Below are positions 13,894 to 26,140 of a stretch of DNA of 64,000 nt, in pieces (positions within the stretch are counted from its first letter, which is position 1; each line of letters opens with the position of its first letter). A program made the translations under genes and the position numbers. Under the pieces are notes generated by a model. It worked only from the letters and a program-made list of their open reading frames with translations, had not been told where the DNA came from and made no database searches. The DNA is from Archegozetes longisetosus (taxonomy: Eukaryota; Arthropoda; Arachnida; Sarcoptiformes; Trhypochthoniidae). The DNA lies in assembly GCA_018873245.2 (NCBI GenBank), contig JAEMBT020000004.1:11974418-12038417 (forward strand). The letters run 5' to 3'.

Positions 13894-16453
13894 ATGTCCG
13901 CAAAAATGTCAACAACTGTATCGAATGTTCGGTTGACTCGAAGTAGAAAAACACCGAAAAAGTTTGGAATTGATGACTACACAAGTGTTGATAATCGTAT
14001 GAATATAAAGTCTAAAACTGATGCAATCGATTTGATGAGTTCTAGTAGTGAAGAAAATAATGATTTAAGTGACAACAAATCAGACACTTGTTTCACTAAT
14101 AGTAGAACACTTCGCTCTAAACAATCGATTAGTTCTAATAATAATGAGTCAAATATTAGTAAAATTGATTCACCGAAAGAGTCCTCAAAACTGAAGCCTA
14201 GAAAAAGACAAACACAACAAACTAATGACTTGTTTAGTGATGTCTCAAACACTAAACGAATTCTTCGGTCAAAAACTGTTAATAAAGTTGAAGAAACACC
14301 TAATAAAAGTGATAAAAAAATTGATTCAAATGAACAAAAGTCTTCGCCGAATGTCTCGAGAACAGAAACCAAAGAATTGACTAATTCTGAAAAGAATTCA
14401 TTAAATAAAAGTTCGAAAAAATCGGTAAATGAGAAGAAAACCAAAAAAGTGACTGAAGAAATAAGAGTTGATATTTTGGATAAGAATAAGGAGAAATTAT
14501 CGATAAGTCGTAAGAAATCTATTGTAAAAACAAAAGTCGACCACAAGAAGTCATTGGATTTGGCGCTAAAACGACTGCATTCATCATCAACACCAGAATC
14601 ACTGCCATGTCGTGAAACACAGTTTAGAGATATTTTCAATTATGTCGAAAGTAAACTAATTGAAGGAACTGGAGGGTTAGACCTAACAATAAGAACTATC
14701 TCTGATCGACTTTCTTTCCAAATTAGTTGTAAATCATTCTCTGATTTGAATTAAATTAAGGTTAAGTTACACTCAATAAGAAACGAAAAACTGTTGAGAT
14801 TGAGCGCGATTTACGATTATACTGGAATTAAAAGTCCACTAAATTACTAAACAGATTTTATTGATTTGAACAAACGATTTATATATTCGATTGTTTTGAT
14901 CAGATGTATGTATATTTCTGGAGTTCCGGGAACTGGAAAGACGGCAACTGTTTATGAAGTGATGCGAACGCTTCAATCCAGTCATAAATATCCTTCATTT
15001 AAGTTCATTGAAATTAATGGTTTGCGATTAAGTGATCCCTATCAATGCTATGTTCAGATACTCTACGTAAGTTTTATTAACTTTTGTCGCTTTTCCAGCA
15101 TATTGTTTTAAATGACGCCCGTATTCAAATTAAGTCTTATTATATTAAATGGTATCTTCTAATTTAAAAATCACCTATCATCAACATAACATTGAGAAAA
15201 GTCGATAAAATAAAGTTGGAAAAATTCAACTAAATAAAGTCAAATGAAAGTAAGAGAAGGTTGAAGGAGGTTCTTAATTAGAATGTGCTTAGGCATACAT
15301 TTATATTTACTAGAATCAAGAGTGAAAAGGCCAATAAAAAACTAAAAGAGATCGTTTTTAGTCATTTTTTGACTTTATAACTTTAATGACTAGCACTTTA
15401 AGCCAAATAAAATGTCAAACGCAATGCTATAATCACTATTAATGAGCGTCAGTCTAAAAGCTGCTATTATTGCTGTTTGGCTAATACTGTTGAGTTATGC
15501 TCTCATTGAACTTAACATATAATGTGGGCACGGTCCGCAAAAATAAGTCTTCGACGGCACGAACTTCGAATGCCGTCTTACAGAATGATTCTGTAGATGA
15601 ATGTGAGCAATAATTTTCTTAACTATTTTGCAAATAGGAGTTGACGGGAGAGAAGCGATCATCGTATCATTCAGCGGATACTTTAAATGATAGATTCTCT
15701 AATTGTGATCCGAATAATGAGTTCGTTATATTACTCGTCGATGAACTCGATTTGTTGCGAACTCGTAAACAAAACGTTTTATATCATCTGTTTGATTGGC
15801 CGACAAGACCCTACTCTAAGCTTATAGTCCTCGCAATCGCTAATGCTATGGATTTACCTGAAAAACTTATGATTAATCGTGTCTCGAGTCGACTCGGCTT
15901 AACGCGACTTTCATTTCATCCTTACTCTTATAAGGAACTCGAAACTATTATTAGTTCACGACTTGAAGGTCTGCACAATGTTTTCGATTCCGATGCCTTA
16001 CAATTGATTTGCAGAAAAGTGGCTGCAGTTTCGGGCGATGCGAGACGTGCTCTCGATATATGTCGTCGATCTGTAGAAATCGCACAAATGGAAGACGAAC
16101 AAAGTGTTTCAATGAAATCAGTCGATTGCGCGCTTCAGGAGATATTTGATTCATTAAAATTGGTTCGCATTCGCAAAGCAACAATTCACGAACAAATCTT
16201 TTTGCAGTCAATCGTTCAAGAGTTTCGCATTTCTGGTGTAGAAGAAGCTTCTTTCATTGATATATACAAACATCACATCGACACGTGTCGATTCGAAGGC
16301 AACTACATTCCAAGTACTGTCGAATTGGCCAAAATTGCTTACAATCTGAATGCTTCAAAACTTATTATTTTAGAAAATAGTGATTCTGATCTTCACAGAC
16401 GTATTCGGCTTAACATATCAGTTGATGACATCAATTTTGCTCTTAAAATGTAA
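13894..16453 (+). CDS. ORC1: Origin recognition complex subunit 1, short form without BAH domain
   Basis: Three exons, 13894-14675, 14904-15066 and 15638-16453, give 586 residues. The first about 240 residues are Ser/Lys-rich and look disordered. The AAA+ ATPase core follows: Walker [13 protein letters not shown], the [20 protein letters not shown] segment, Walker B LLVDELD, sensor-1 ANAMD and [13 protein letters not shown]. The C-terminal winged-helix region ([16 protein letters not shown]) ends the protein. ORC1 powers the origin recognition complex that loads MCM helicase. Animal ORC1 usually starts with a BAH domain; none is encoded between HDAC11 and this ATG. The junctions restore [11 protein letters not shown] and the LTGEK segment exactly in phase. 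A 571-bp intron (15067-15637) shows nothing recognisable. Confidence 0.93.
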
Positions 16454-17505
16454 CAGTTTTAAAACTATTTTACTTGACATCAATTTAACTTTTTTACTCA
16501 AAAAGCAAATAAAGTTTTTAAAATTGTGAATTAATCGAAAGGATGAAATCGTAAGTCATTTAATGAATACTTGAAATCCACTTTAAATAAAGAGCACATT
16601 TCCTAACTGAGTAGCTACATCAAAATTTAAAAAGCTGAGCTTCAAGTCTTGTCGCTTAAGCAAGAGTCAAACGATAAAGTGAATAGAACAAAGTTTTAGC
16701 TTTAATTTTTGCCAATTTAGGTTTTTTAACAGAATAAAAATTAGAATTTCGAGCTTAACTCAAGTTAGCAACAGGTTTTAAGCGAACAAAATTTCAGTCC
16801 TGATTTCGGTTCAGTAAGAGTTTCAATGAAATAATATATTTTTCAATATCTTCGATGTTGGCGTTCACTTATGATATTAGAATAAGTAATTTTTTACAAC
16901 TTTAGTTATTGAGTTATTCTTGAGGCAGTTAAAGTTAATTTGATTTAGATAGAAGCCAATTCACCAACTATTTGATTAACCAAATTCGATCGCAAAAAGG
17001 CTTCAAATATTTTATTGAGATAGAAATTACTGAATTACTGATTGAAAATAAATTTTTCATAAACTCAAGTCTAAACTATTTCAAAAATTTGGTCATCGAA
17101 TTGATTAAACAGAGAATCAAGAATTATTTGTTGCTTTTATATCTAAAAAATGTGAAATACTTTAAATGATTTAATTCTTATTTATCGTCTACCATTTATG
17201 TCTATCGGCTTAATCTACTAAATAATTAGTAATGAACAGATTGCTTACAAGGCTATGAACTTTTTCCACTAATCATTGGTATCAAAATTTTAGAAATTTT
17301 CAATCGATTCAAATCTGAGCGCATTTCACCAACAATTAAAAGTGATTGCATGAGGCTATCAATATAGATATAAGCGCCACAACAATAAGTTTAAATGATA
17401 AAAGTTAACGAATTACTCACTAACAAAATAATTTGAGTTAATCTGTATTGAACTTATAATCGAATTTTGTGTTCTAAAAATAGTTTTTAAACTAAGAATA
17501 GAACG
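16454..17505. other. Intergenic region, AT-rich, nothing recognised
   Basis: This is about 1.05 kb of AT-rich DNA with one 65-codon open frame (16972-17169) of lysine/asparagine/isoleucine-rich composition. That is what random AT-rich sequence gives, so I do not call a gene. Confidence 0.6.
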
Positions 17506-18592
17506 ATGTTTAGTAGAAAGTTAATCAATTATTTGATGATTGTGTCACTTCAATCGATTTATGTTAAATCAAAACCAGATTTATGCTTAAATCCTTCACA
17601 GATCGATGGAATAGCATATATTGATTCTTACAAAATGAAGTGGGCGTTAACTAAATCGGGATTTTATTGGCTTTTGAAACAAAATGAATTGCCGCTCAGT
17701 CAGAACGCTATTAAATTGCCTCATAATTTCAAAACAGGTCATGCGATTGCCGTTAAAAGCCTGTATGAGTGCGAAGATCCACAAAATGATGAATTTTCAA
17801 TCATTTTTGTCGAACTGATAGACCAGAGACTTCAATACTTTACATACAATATTGACAGCGGTAAGATTTCTGAGCCCAGGGATTTAGAAAAGGATATAAT
17901 ATTTGGAAAAGCGGATATTAACTACACCAGAAAATTAGACGCTCTATTCAATGGAGTGTCCGGGCAAATATTTTTCATTCAAGGTACTAACTCGATACAA
18001 ATTAACTCTCTATAAATCATAAGAACTAAATATTAAATACTAATCGATTAAAGCTTAAAGATTAAGAGTTTAAGTTTTTAGAAGTTTTTCTACTTTTTTA
18101 GGTGATAAATACGCAGAAATTACATTCGAAAAAGGATGTCCTCACACCAACAGTTTCATCACTTCAAATAAAGCAATTTCACTAAGTAATCTGAACATAA
18201 AGAATCCAATTGATTCTGCATTTTTTATGGATAGTGATCCGTCAGTCAACGAATCAGATTATGATCTGCTTTATTTGTTTAAGAATCAAATTGTGTATGA
18301 AATCAAGCTACAAACCAAGTCGTTAATGGATGGAAAGTTAGTGCCCATTAGTGTCAAACAAAATACAATCGAGGACATTTTCAATGAGATAATAGGCTGC
18401 AAACAAATTTCTGAAACTGAAATAACGACAACTGCTTTGAAGAAATCTTCTTTCGAAACCACGGTTTATAACAATGGAATTATAATAGTTATTGTTGTAT
18501 TAATTGTTGCGGTTCTTTGTATTTGGGTATATATTGCATTGTTTTGCTCCTATAGTCGTAAAGCAGAGGAAAACCAGCGAATCATTAGTTAA
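17506..18592 (+). CDS. Predicted type I membrane protein with hemopexin-like repeats, unrecognised
   Basis: Two exons, 17506-17983 and 18102-18592, join in phase to 322 residues. Residues 1 to about 22 look like a signal peptide (hydrophobic LMIVSLQSIYV core, then charged). The ectodomain has few cysteines. It shows two stretches reminiscent of hemopexin blades: IDGIAYIDSYKMKWALTKSG near the N-terminus and LDALFNGVSGQIFFIQGDKY across the splice junction. Near the C-terminus is one strong membrane span (IIIVIVVLIVAVLCIWVYIA) and a short basic tail. The hemopexin resemblance is by eye and weak. The gene itself is supported by a consistent junction, signal peptide and membrane anchor. Confidence 0.7.
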
Positions 18593-19541
18593 TAGGAAAA
18601 ATAAAGTTTGATTACAGGGTAATACTGGGCAAGAAAAACATGTGAAAGTCACGCAATTTCTGATAGCAATAAGGATAAGAATCCAAATCTATTTTGTGAA
18701 TCACAACAATTTGGTGGAATGCTCAGACCGAGTCAACAGAAACAAATTAAGAGCTTTCACTCGTTTCAACTGCTTCCTATTATTTAAAATTTGATTCATT
18801 TACTAAATTGTTCTTCTTGTAAAAGTCCATTTGATTCCATATTTTGTTACTGTTCATCAAAATTTATTGTTTGTACTGAATGTTGTGTACAATTTCTTAA
18901 CCGATATACTGCGCGCAAAATCATTTTTTGTTTGATTTTAAGATCTAATTTGATACAAATTAGTAATCAACTTTTAACAGTCTAAAAACTGTTAGTAACC
19001 GAATAAAAATAACAGAATTTTAGTGATGCTACTCCGCTCCAGTGGCAGGGCTACAGACACACCCATCAAAGCGTTAGAATTGCCTGATAGAAGCAAGCTC
19101 AAGTCAAACCAACGTTTCCAACCGTTCAGTTTTCACCTAAACAGTCCGCTTTTTAGAACTTTTGTTCTGTTTTAAAAGATTCAATCAACTGGATACTTAT
19201 TTATAGGGATTACTATTAAGTTTTATGAACATTGGTTGAAAAATCTCGATGCATTCTAAAACTAATATTTAAAATTTTTGTAAATTGAAAGTTCTAAGCA
19301 TATTATTGAGCCATAAAATATGCGTTATAACTTAAGAAAAATTAGACACATGTATTTCGCTAAATGAGAATAACAGTCTTTTGATACAATGTGTGCGTCA
19401 TTTTTCAATAAAGTTTGAAAATTAGATTGGCAAGAATATATGCGAGATTTTTATTGATTAAGCCTTTGCTTTCAAATTTATTATCACAAAAAGCAAAATA
19501 TTAATAATGTGTTAATTCAGGTTTTTTTCGAACTATGCTTA
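18593..19541. other. Intergenic region before the first foldback element
   Basis: AT-rich, without a convincing gene. A GC-richer patch near 19025-19070 (CTCCGCTCCAGTGGCAGGGC) stands out from its surroundings and could be the edge of a decayed insertion, but I found no matching second end. Confidence 0.5.
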
Positions 19542-19549
19542 AATTTTTC

Positions 19550-21105
19550 GATTGAACTAGACTTTACGTGGCCAGAGATTTTCGACATAAACATTGTATA
19601 TAAATAATCTATAGCTTAAGCTGATTTCAGATATATAAGTTTTATTCGCCGCAAATGACCAGAACATCGGTAAAAAAATTCCCGAAAAACCGACTAGAAT
19701 TTACGTGGCCAGAGAATTCAGAGATAAATTTTGTGTACCGATAATCTATAGCTCAGACTGGTTTTAAATATATAAATTTTATTCACCGCAAATGACCAGA
19801 ACATCGGTAAAAATATTCCTGAGAAAATCGGCTAGACAGCGTGGCCAGAGATTTTCGACATAAACTTTGTATATAAATAGACTATAGCTTAGGCTGATTT
19901 CAGACATATAAGTTTTATTCACCGCAAATGACCAGAAAATCGGTAAAAAAATTCCCAAAAATTGGACTGGACTTTACGTGGCCACAGATTTTGACATAAG
20001 CTTTTTATGTAAAGAAACTACAACTCAAGCTGAGTTCAAATATGAAAATTTCATTTGCCGCAAATGATTAGAACATTGAAAAAAAATTCCGAGTAATCTA
20101 GTATATAGAAAATTACCGTAAAATAAATTTATGGAATCAAGTTTCAACTCAAACCGATTGAAACGAACAGAATTTCACTGTTCTGATAATATATTTTGAT
20201 GACATTTCAAAGAATATAATTATATTGAAAAAATGAGAGAACTAAGATCCTACGGGACCTTGGTCTAAAATAGTACCTCGTTACAAAAAATATATTTTGA
20301 ACAAGGTCTTGACAAGGACTAAAAGATTATTAAATAACGTAGTGTTACTGATGTAAAGTGCAAAACTAGATCCGGTATCCGTTTTCTTGCGGTAATGGCG
20401 GAATATGGCTTATAAATATAAACTAAGTTAAAGATCTTGGCTAATAAATGTACCGTTAAGCCTAAATGTGTCATTGGAAGCGTCATAGGGGATGCACTGA
20501 TTATCGCTCAGACGATACTCAGTTGGTTTAATAAGGCAAGCAGTTCGGCTTAGTATGTTGAAAGCCGATTGGAAATTCTCCGTGTCGGGTCAAAGTAACC
20601 CAGCTTAAATAAGCCAGCGAAAATTACGTCACAATAATAACAACTTTTATAGTGTTTTTAGAAGGCTATTAATTATTTATTGTTTATAATATCAGTATTG
20701 ATCTATATTAAGTGAAGAATTTCACATATGGCTACGTTATTTAATAATCTTTAAGTCCTTGTCAAGACCTTGTTCAAAATATATTTAACTATTTTAGACC
20801 AAGGTCCCGTAGGATCTTAGTTCTCTCATTTCTTCAATATAATTATAATTTTTTGAAATTTCATCAAAATATATTATCAGAACAGTGAAATTCTGTTCGT
20901 TTCAATCGGTTTGAGTTGAAACTTGATTCCATAAATTTATTTTACCTTAATTTTCTATATACTAGATTACTCGGAATTTTTTTATCAATGTTCTAATCAT
21001 TTGCGGCAAATGAAACTTGTATATTTGAACTCATCTTGAGTTGTAGTTTGTTTATATAGAAAGCTTATATCGAAAATCTGTGGCCACGTAAAGTCTAGTT
21101 CAACC
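19550..21105. mobile_element. Foldback DNA element FB1 with tandem-subrepeat arms and 8-bp target duplication
   Basis: A 1,556-bp element has ends reading GATTGAACTAGACTTTACG on the left and the inverse of GGTTGAACTAGACTTTACG on the right. It is flanked by a perfect 8-bp duplication AATTTTTC (19542-19549 and 21106-21113). The left arm holds four tandem subrepeats of about 140 bp, each starting near ACGTGGCCAGAG or ACGTGGCCACAG (about 19565, 19692, 19836, 19970). The right arm holds one inverted copy. Inside the subrepeats both arms share a further inverted block (about 20080-20335 and 20745-20990). A unique loop lies at about 20340-20735. No transposase is encoded. The structure is like Drosophila FB or Galileo elements; 8-bp duplications fit hAT, P or Merlin machinery, so the family is open. 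Confidence 0.88.
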
Positions 21106-21113
21106 AATTTTTC

Positions 21114-22789
21114 AATTCGGTTTGTTTACTTAAAATTTGTTGAATGATCTTGAAGGAGCGATACGAGAGAATAAATATTCACTTATAAGTAAAAAATATA
21201 AGTAATTTTTTTACGTATTTTCGAATTAAAAGTTAAGTATTTTCATACAAGGCCTCCTTCCACATCTTCGGTCCAGTTTTGGACTTAACAAAAGTTGGTA
21301 ACGCTACTTCAAACCCTAAAAATTTAACCATACCTGTGAGATGTGCCACTTCCTCAGTTAACTTAGGTTGTCTTAAACTAATTTATCCAAGCCTACTTTA
21401 ATAAATCCTAACCTAACTGAATTTCACCTTACTGGCCTACCTAATTGGGCAGCAACAAATATGCCAGCTAAGAGGCCAAAATAGAATATATATATATACA
21501 CACCTATGAACAAAACTATTTTTAGTTGATTAAAGTCGAATAACTTTAGACTGGATGATTCGAATTTCAAACCGATTTCAGTTTTGAGTAGCTGAATAAT
21601 CAGCATTTTTAAATCTAGAATATTTTTTAAAAAGTCATCGGGATCATTGAACTAGAAGGTTTTAAAATTTTACTTAATTTTTCATATATTTAAATTTTTT
21701 TCATGAGATATTGCTTTAAAAATTCGATAAAAATAACTAGTTCAAATTAATTAAAAATTAGTATTCAAAATAATTCAGATAAAACAAATCTTTAAGAAAA
21801 TTTTTCAATAAATAAGGAAACGCATTATTAGAGATAATTATCTTTAGTCAGTTAAACACAAATAAAATTTAAATGGCTAATTCAAATTTTAAACTGATTT
21901 CAGCTCTGAGTAGCTAGATAATCATCATTTTTAAAAATTAAAAAAATTTTTGAAAAAATATAGAGGTAAAATGAGAAATGCTTTGAAAGTTAAAAATTAT
22001 TTTTCTAAATAACTGAAAAACCGAATGAACATTGGATAACTGATAACCAGAGATATAATTTTTCAGGAATTACCGAATTCAAAAAAGTTAAGATATCTTT
22101 AGAAAACTTTCATATGAGTTGTTTTAACGCTTATTACACTTAAAATATACCTTGATTTCATTAAAGAATTTCCCGAAAATGAGTAAAATAAGAGAAATTT
22201 CCCGGAAATTAAAGACTATATGTTATTTAAGCTAAAAAGCATTTTAATCAGTTTAATCACTTCCTCCCCTACCATTTAGAGTATTAAACTTAGTATCAAA
22301 TATTAAATCCGTTTAGATTTAACGCATTGTTATTTGTTTTGATGTTGTGAAAATCATTAAATAGTAATAAAATTTTTGATAAATATAAAGAATTTAAAAT
22401 CGATCTTTCTCCAAATACAAACGACTTCTAACTGATCGAAGAACTGGTTTCACTCAAGGAAATATCGAGAATATGCTTATAATTCAATTAAATAGTTTAT
22501 TAATTGATAGCTGAATTACTATTTATGACTTTAACTCCTATCTTAAATATAAATTTTATGTTTAAGTTACGAATACTATTAAATAGTATTGTTTTATGAA
22601 AAAAAGTAAGCATATTATTCAAAAAATATTCCTGAAAACATTCCCGAAAATGAATCTTTTACTTTCCGATTCCCGACCCGAAAACAGTGGATTTTTCTCC
22701 CGAAAAATTATGTCTTCTGATAACATATGAGATGTTCAAGGCTTTGTTCTTCTACTTACAAGGCGATTTAATTGACATATGAAAATGTT
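21114..22789. other. AT-rich spacer with a diverged direct repeat
   Basis: No gene is recognised. A diverged direct repeat of about 85 bp occurs at 21546-21632 and 21868-21955 (shared core GATTTCAG followed by GAGTAGCT and TTTTTAAA). On the minus strand at 21237-21375 is a 46-codon open stretch (VAHLTGMVKFLGFEVALPT) that looks protein-like and may be a remnant of a mobile-element gene. Short CCTAACCTAA words occur near 21405-21415. Confidence 0.4.
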
Positions 22790-23577
22790 ATTATCTGAAC
22801 AACTTTTTACTCTAGCTTATCACCAGATCTCCTCTACGAGAAAGCCTTTTTCGTATTGGTCTCCATTGTAATTCAATTTTTTGAGTATCACACCAAGTAA
22901 CAGGATCTCTGAAGTTGTATTAATGGTTTACCGTAAGCCTATAGTAAGCATCTTTTATATTATCATATCCTTTTCAACAATCTGTATGAAGTGCTGTTTC
23001 CGGAGCCACATGTTTAATTATGATATCGGCTAAGGTTTTACAGTTTTTTTATTGTCAGGACAAATTTCAATTTTAAAATCTCCATTTAGATTAATCATTC
23101 CAACTATCCATCGTCCTTCAATCTTTCTGCCACGATTATATTTTCTACGACCAATCTTACATTCGTCGATTTACATGACATGTCCAGGACCACCAATAAA
23201 CCTTGCTTTTCATACTGATAGTCCAATGCAGCCATACAAACTTATCTACAGTAATTGAATCGATCAGCTATTGTTTTAGGGGATGTAGTTTCACTTCCTC
23301 TTGAAGTTTCTCGCATGGTTTGATCATAGGACCATCCAGCCGCGAATGGATAGGTAAGGAGCATTACTCGCTGTGCAGGGATTCTAGGCCTTTCAAACCA
23401 AGTATCTTCAGCTGCATTAACTTGGTGATCATGATTTTTTCCACTACATCTAAACATTCCAATCAAACCAGCATCTTCAACCAAGAGCATATTTTTCTCA
23501 TGGAGGGGACACCATCTTGTAGAAGGCATAAGATTCAATTTAGTTGCCCATTGAATGTGTGATTCTTTATTATTCAA
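22790..23577 (-). pseudogene. Merlin/IS1595-like transposase, decayed
   Basis: Reading leftward from 23577, the frame opens with a zinc-ribbon-like part (RWCPLHEKNMLLVEDAGLIG) and HDHQVNAAEDTWFERPRIP. The DDE-type core (GGPGHVM then IDECKIGRRKYNRGR and GRWIVGMINLNGDFK) follows, and then pieces resembling TDCWKGYDNL, YNFRDPVTW and ELQWRPIRK in shifted frames. This is the order of ISXO2/IS1595-type transposases, carried in eukaryotes by Merlin elements. At least five in-frame stops (two after FNYCR, one before IDECK, others near the end) and one or more frameshifts show it is dead. I could not identify terminal inverted repeats. Confidence 0.75.
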
Positions 23578-23636
23578 TGATCCAATGGCTAGTTTGAAAA
23601 TATTTCAAGAACCAGTCGTTATACCTAAAGAAAAAA

Positions 23637-23710
23637 ACGGGTGGATCGGAATCGAACTCAGGTCTCTTTTGTTTAACATTGAAGCTATAACCACTACGCC
23701 AAGACGACTA
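23637..23710 (-). repeat. tRNA-like sequence, probably a decayed tRNA or tRNA-derived SINE head
   Basis: On the minus strand there is an A-box-like TGGCGTAGTGG, then 40 bases later a B-box-like GAGTTCGATTCC, then a run of seven T residues as in a Pol III terminator. The D-stem pairs only partly. The anticodon and acceptor stems do not form, so it is not a working tRNA gene. It lies about 60 bp upstream of the Merlin-like transposase. Confidence 0.35.
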
Positions 23711-24590
23711 GAAGATGATAATGGCACTAAAATTCATCTATTTTTACCTAATACTCTTTCGATTGTATCTATTAATTGGTTGGTCATCGAAGAACATGAT
23801 CTTCGGGTAGGTTAGATTAGGTTAGGTTTTTATGCTTTATCTCAGAAACGATTTGTCATCGCAACATGGGGCCAAAACCATTCAATTCAAAAGCCCAAAA
23901 AGCATAAGATATGTCATTTTCAACCAGATCGGAGACGGCAGCTAAATGGAAGTATAGTCCTTAATTCAATTGTTTTAAAAAAGTGTTAATAAAAGGTATT
24001 GATAAAACAAGTGCTCGTTTATTATCTCATTTGGTCATATTTGTGAAAAACTCATCAAATGGAAGTATTCGGGAAATCTACTCAGCTCTGGGCTAGTGGT
24101 CAGTTATCAACACTTTCATTCGGTCTACAACTGCATATCTGTCGGACAATTCTTTGATCTTCAACTACCGTCACAGCAATTGTATATCAATATATATTCA
24201 AATTTGCCATAAAGGTGTGGCATGTGATAGTTCAGTAGTGTTTTCATATAAAACTAGTGACATGTGTTCCATCCCAATTGAATTCTCATGCACTTCATTC
24301 GTATTGATTTGAATATTAGATAAAATACTTGCAAAATGATAAATATCTCCAAAAGGCATGATAATTATGAAAATTATGTATCCAACAAAAATATTTCTTA
24401 ATTTACTTGTTGGTACTCAAATAAAATTATAAGAATGGTTTAGTTTATTTACGGATGAAATTTATAGTAATTCTAACGATTCGGATTCATCACAAAATTT
24501 AGTTTCGTAGTAATAATTTTTGAAATGTTTTCAAAAATTTTAATTTAGATAAAACATTATTTTGGAACCGTTTGTATTCATAATTTATTA
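23711..24590. other. Intergenic spacer between two dead transposons
   Basis: No gene is recognised. A TTAGG-like stretch (GGTTAGATTAGGTTAGG, about 23816-23832) resembles the arthropod telomere repeat unit but is only three units long. Confidence 0.45.
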
Positions 24591-26140
24591 TACAGAGTGT
24601 CCAACGGGTTTTCGAAACCAGTCACAGATAACTCTGCTCCTATTGTTATCAAAACAGATTAACTGCTTTTATGCATAGACAATACACTAACTAAAAATGT
24701 ACTTTAATCAATCATTCGTTTCAAAAGAAAAAGAAGCAAAAGTATCCAAAAAGTACATAAATATGCATTTTATAATAAGTGCTGGAAGTCTCCGCCGTTA
24801 TTCTCTAAACAAAGACGAACTTTTCGTTTTATGTTTCGCGAAGTTGTTCTTAAGAACTTATTTATTTACACCATTCTCAATATTTACTTTCAACTCATTT
24901 AATGTTTTTGGATTAATTGTATAAATAAGATCTTTAAGATGTCCCCATAAATAAAAGTCGAGAGGCGTCAGTGTGGTGAACAGGATGGCCAATCGATTTC
25001 AGTTTCAAGATATCTGATAATCTTTGAAATTGTTCGATTCATAGATACGTTTGAAGAGAGGGCGCGGCGTTGCGGGCTGTAGGAGCAGAAACCCCATCCT
25101 GCTGGAAATGCCCAGATTCTCATTTTCGTTCATTTCGTGCACGAAATCTAAAATTTTCAAATAAATTTTATAACTTAGTGTTTGAGTGAAGAAGATGGGC
25201 CCAATAATTCTTTATCGAGAGATAGAGCATTAGACTCCTTTCTGAAGCTTTAAAGATTGTTATAAAAATCGAATAAATATCGCTTAACCTAATCTAAATT
25301 TACCCGATTTAGTCCAAATCAACCTAATTTGAACCTAAGCTTAACCTCAGCTAATATGATCTGAAATTACTTAAAATTTCTTAATTTAACCTAAATTAAC
25401 CTAACCTAACTAAATGTAACCAGATATGATAAAAATGATAGATTATACCATCTAAGGATGTAATGATGTTTCTTTGTATTGTCGAGTGTTTATTTTCGCC
25501 CAAATCCTTAAATTTTAAGAGTTGACATAAGCTGAAAGGTGAAACTGGGCATTATCTGTGAAGAAAGTTGTGTCTAAAATTCCTTCAATTTTGAAGAAAT
25601 CTTGAGACAATTTACAGTATTGAACTTTTTTCAAAATCTAACTTCGTCAACTCGTGCACAACACTCCCACGATAGGTACGGAAATTCAAAATTTTGGTGC
25701 CATTCTCACACGAAGACAGAAGTTTTTTATTCTCGAGCTCTACTTCTAATGCCTCTTGCCGGGTCCGTAAAAGGTTTTCATTAGTTCTAATTTTTCAGAA
25801 GTCAAAACAGGAGGTTTTCGATCTCTTCCTATTCTCAATACTGCCGAAACCAATAAGTTTTCTTTCATACTTCAAATAGCGCTGTTAGTTGGAGATATTT
25901 TTTAAAATTCCTCTTCAAAATCTTGTCCGAACCTTATAAGATTTTAATTCAAAATATTTTTCAACAAAAACTATCGTAACACCCTCTTTATTATTATTCA
26001 TTTCAAGTTTTTGTGTTTATGAAAGTTCAAATTAGATCTGCTCTAATATTGAACTTTTTCACAAAACTTTTCTTTTAAATGTAATAATAAGAAAATTGAT
26101 GCAGTTCTATTGGGTTCGATAAACCGCTGAACGCCCTGTA
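24591..26140 (-). mobile_element. Decayed mariner-like transposon with recognisable ends
   Basis: The ends are imperfect inverted repeats of about 28 bp: TACAGAGTGTCCAACGGGTT at 24591 and the inverse of TACAGGGCGTTCAGCGGTTT ending at 26140. TA lies at each edge, as expected of the Tc1/mariner superfamily. Minus-strand fragments in several frames match a mariner-type transposase in the right order. From right to left these are DTTFFTDNAQFHLSAYVNS (about 25520-25580), a FQQDGVSAPTARNAAP-like piece (about 25090) and LTPLDFYLWGHLKDLIY (about 24920). The last includes the third catalytic aspartate region. Stops and frameshifts are many, so it is an old copy. An AT/CCTAA-rich stretch (about 25280-25430) sits in the coding part. 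Confidence 0.8.

Noticed and set aside
13977-14639. 220-codon minus-strand frame opposite ORC1 exon 1
   Set aside because: Ser/Leu/Phe-rich shadow of the Lys/Ser-rich ORC1 N-terminus; no start context or family resemblance.
23637-23710. A functional tRNA gene on the minus strand
   Set aside because: A- and B-box-like words and a T run are present, but acceptor and anticodon stems do not pair, so it is listed only as a tRNA-like remnant.
25280-25440. An interstitial telomere array
   Set aside because: CCTAA-like words are degenerate and interrupted; there is no long perfect tandem run.
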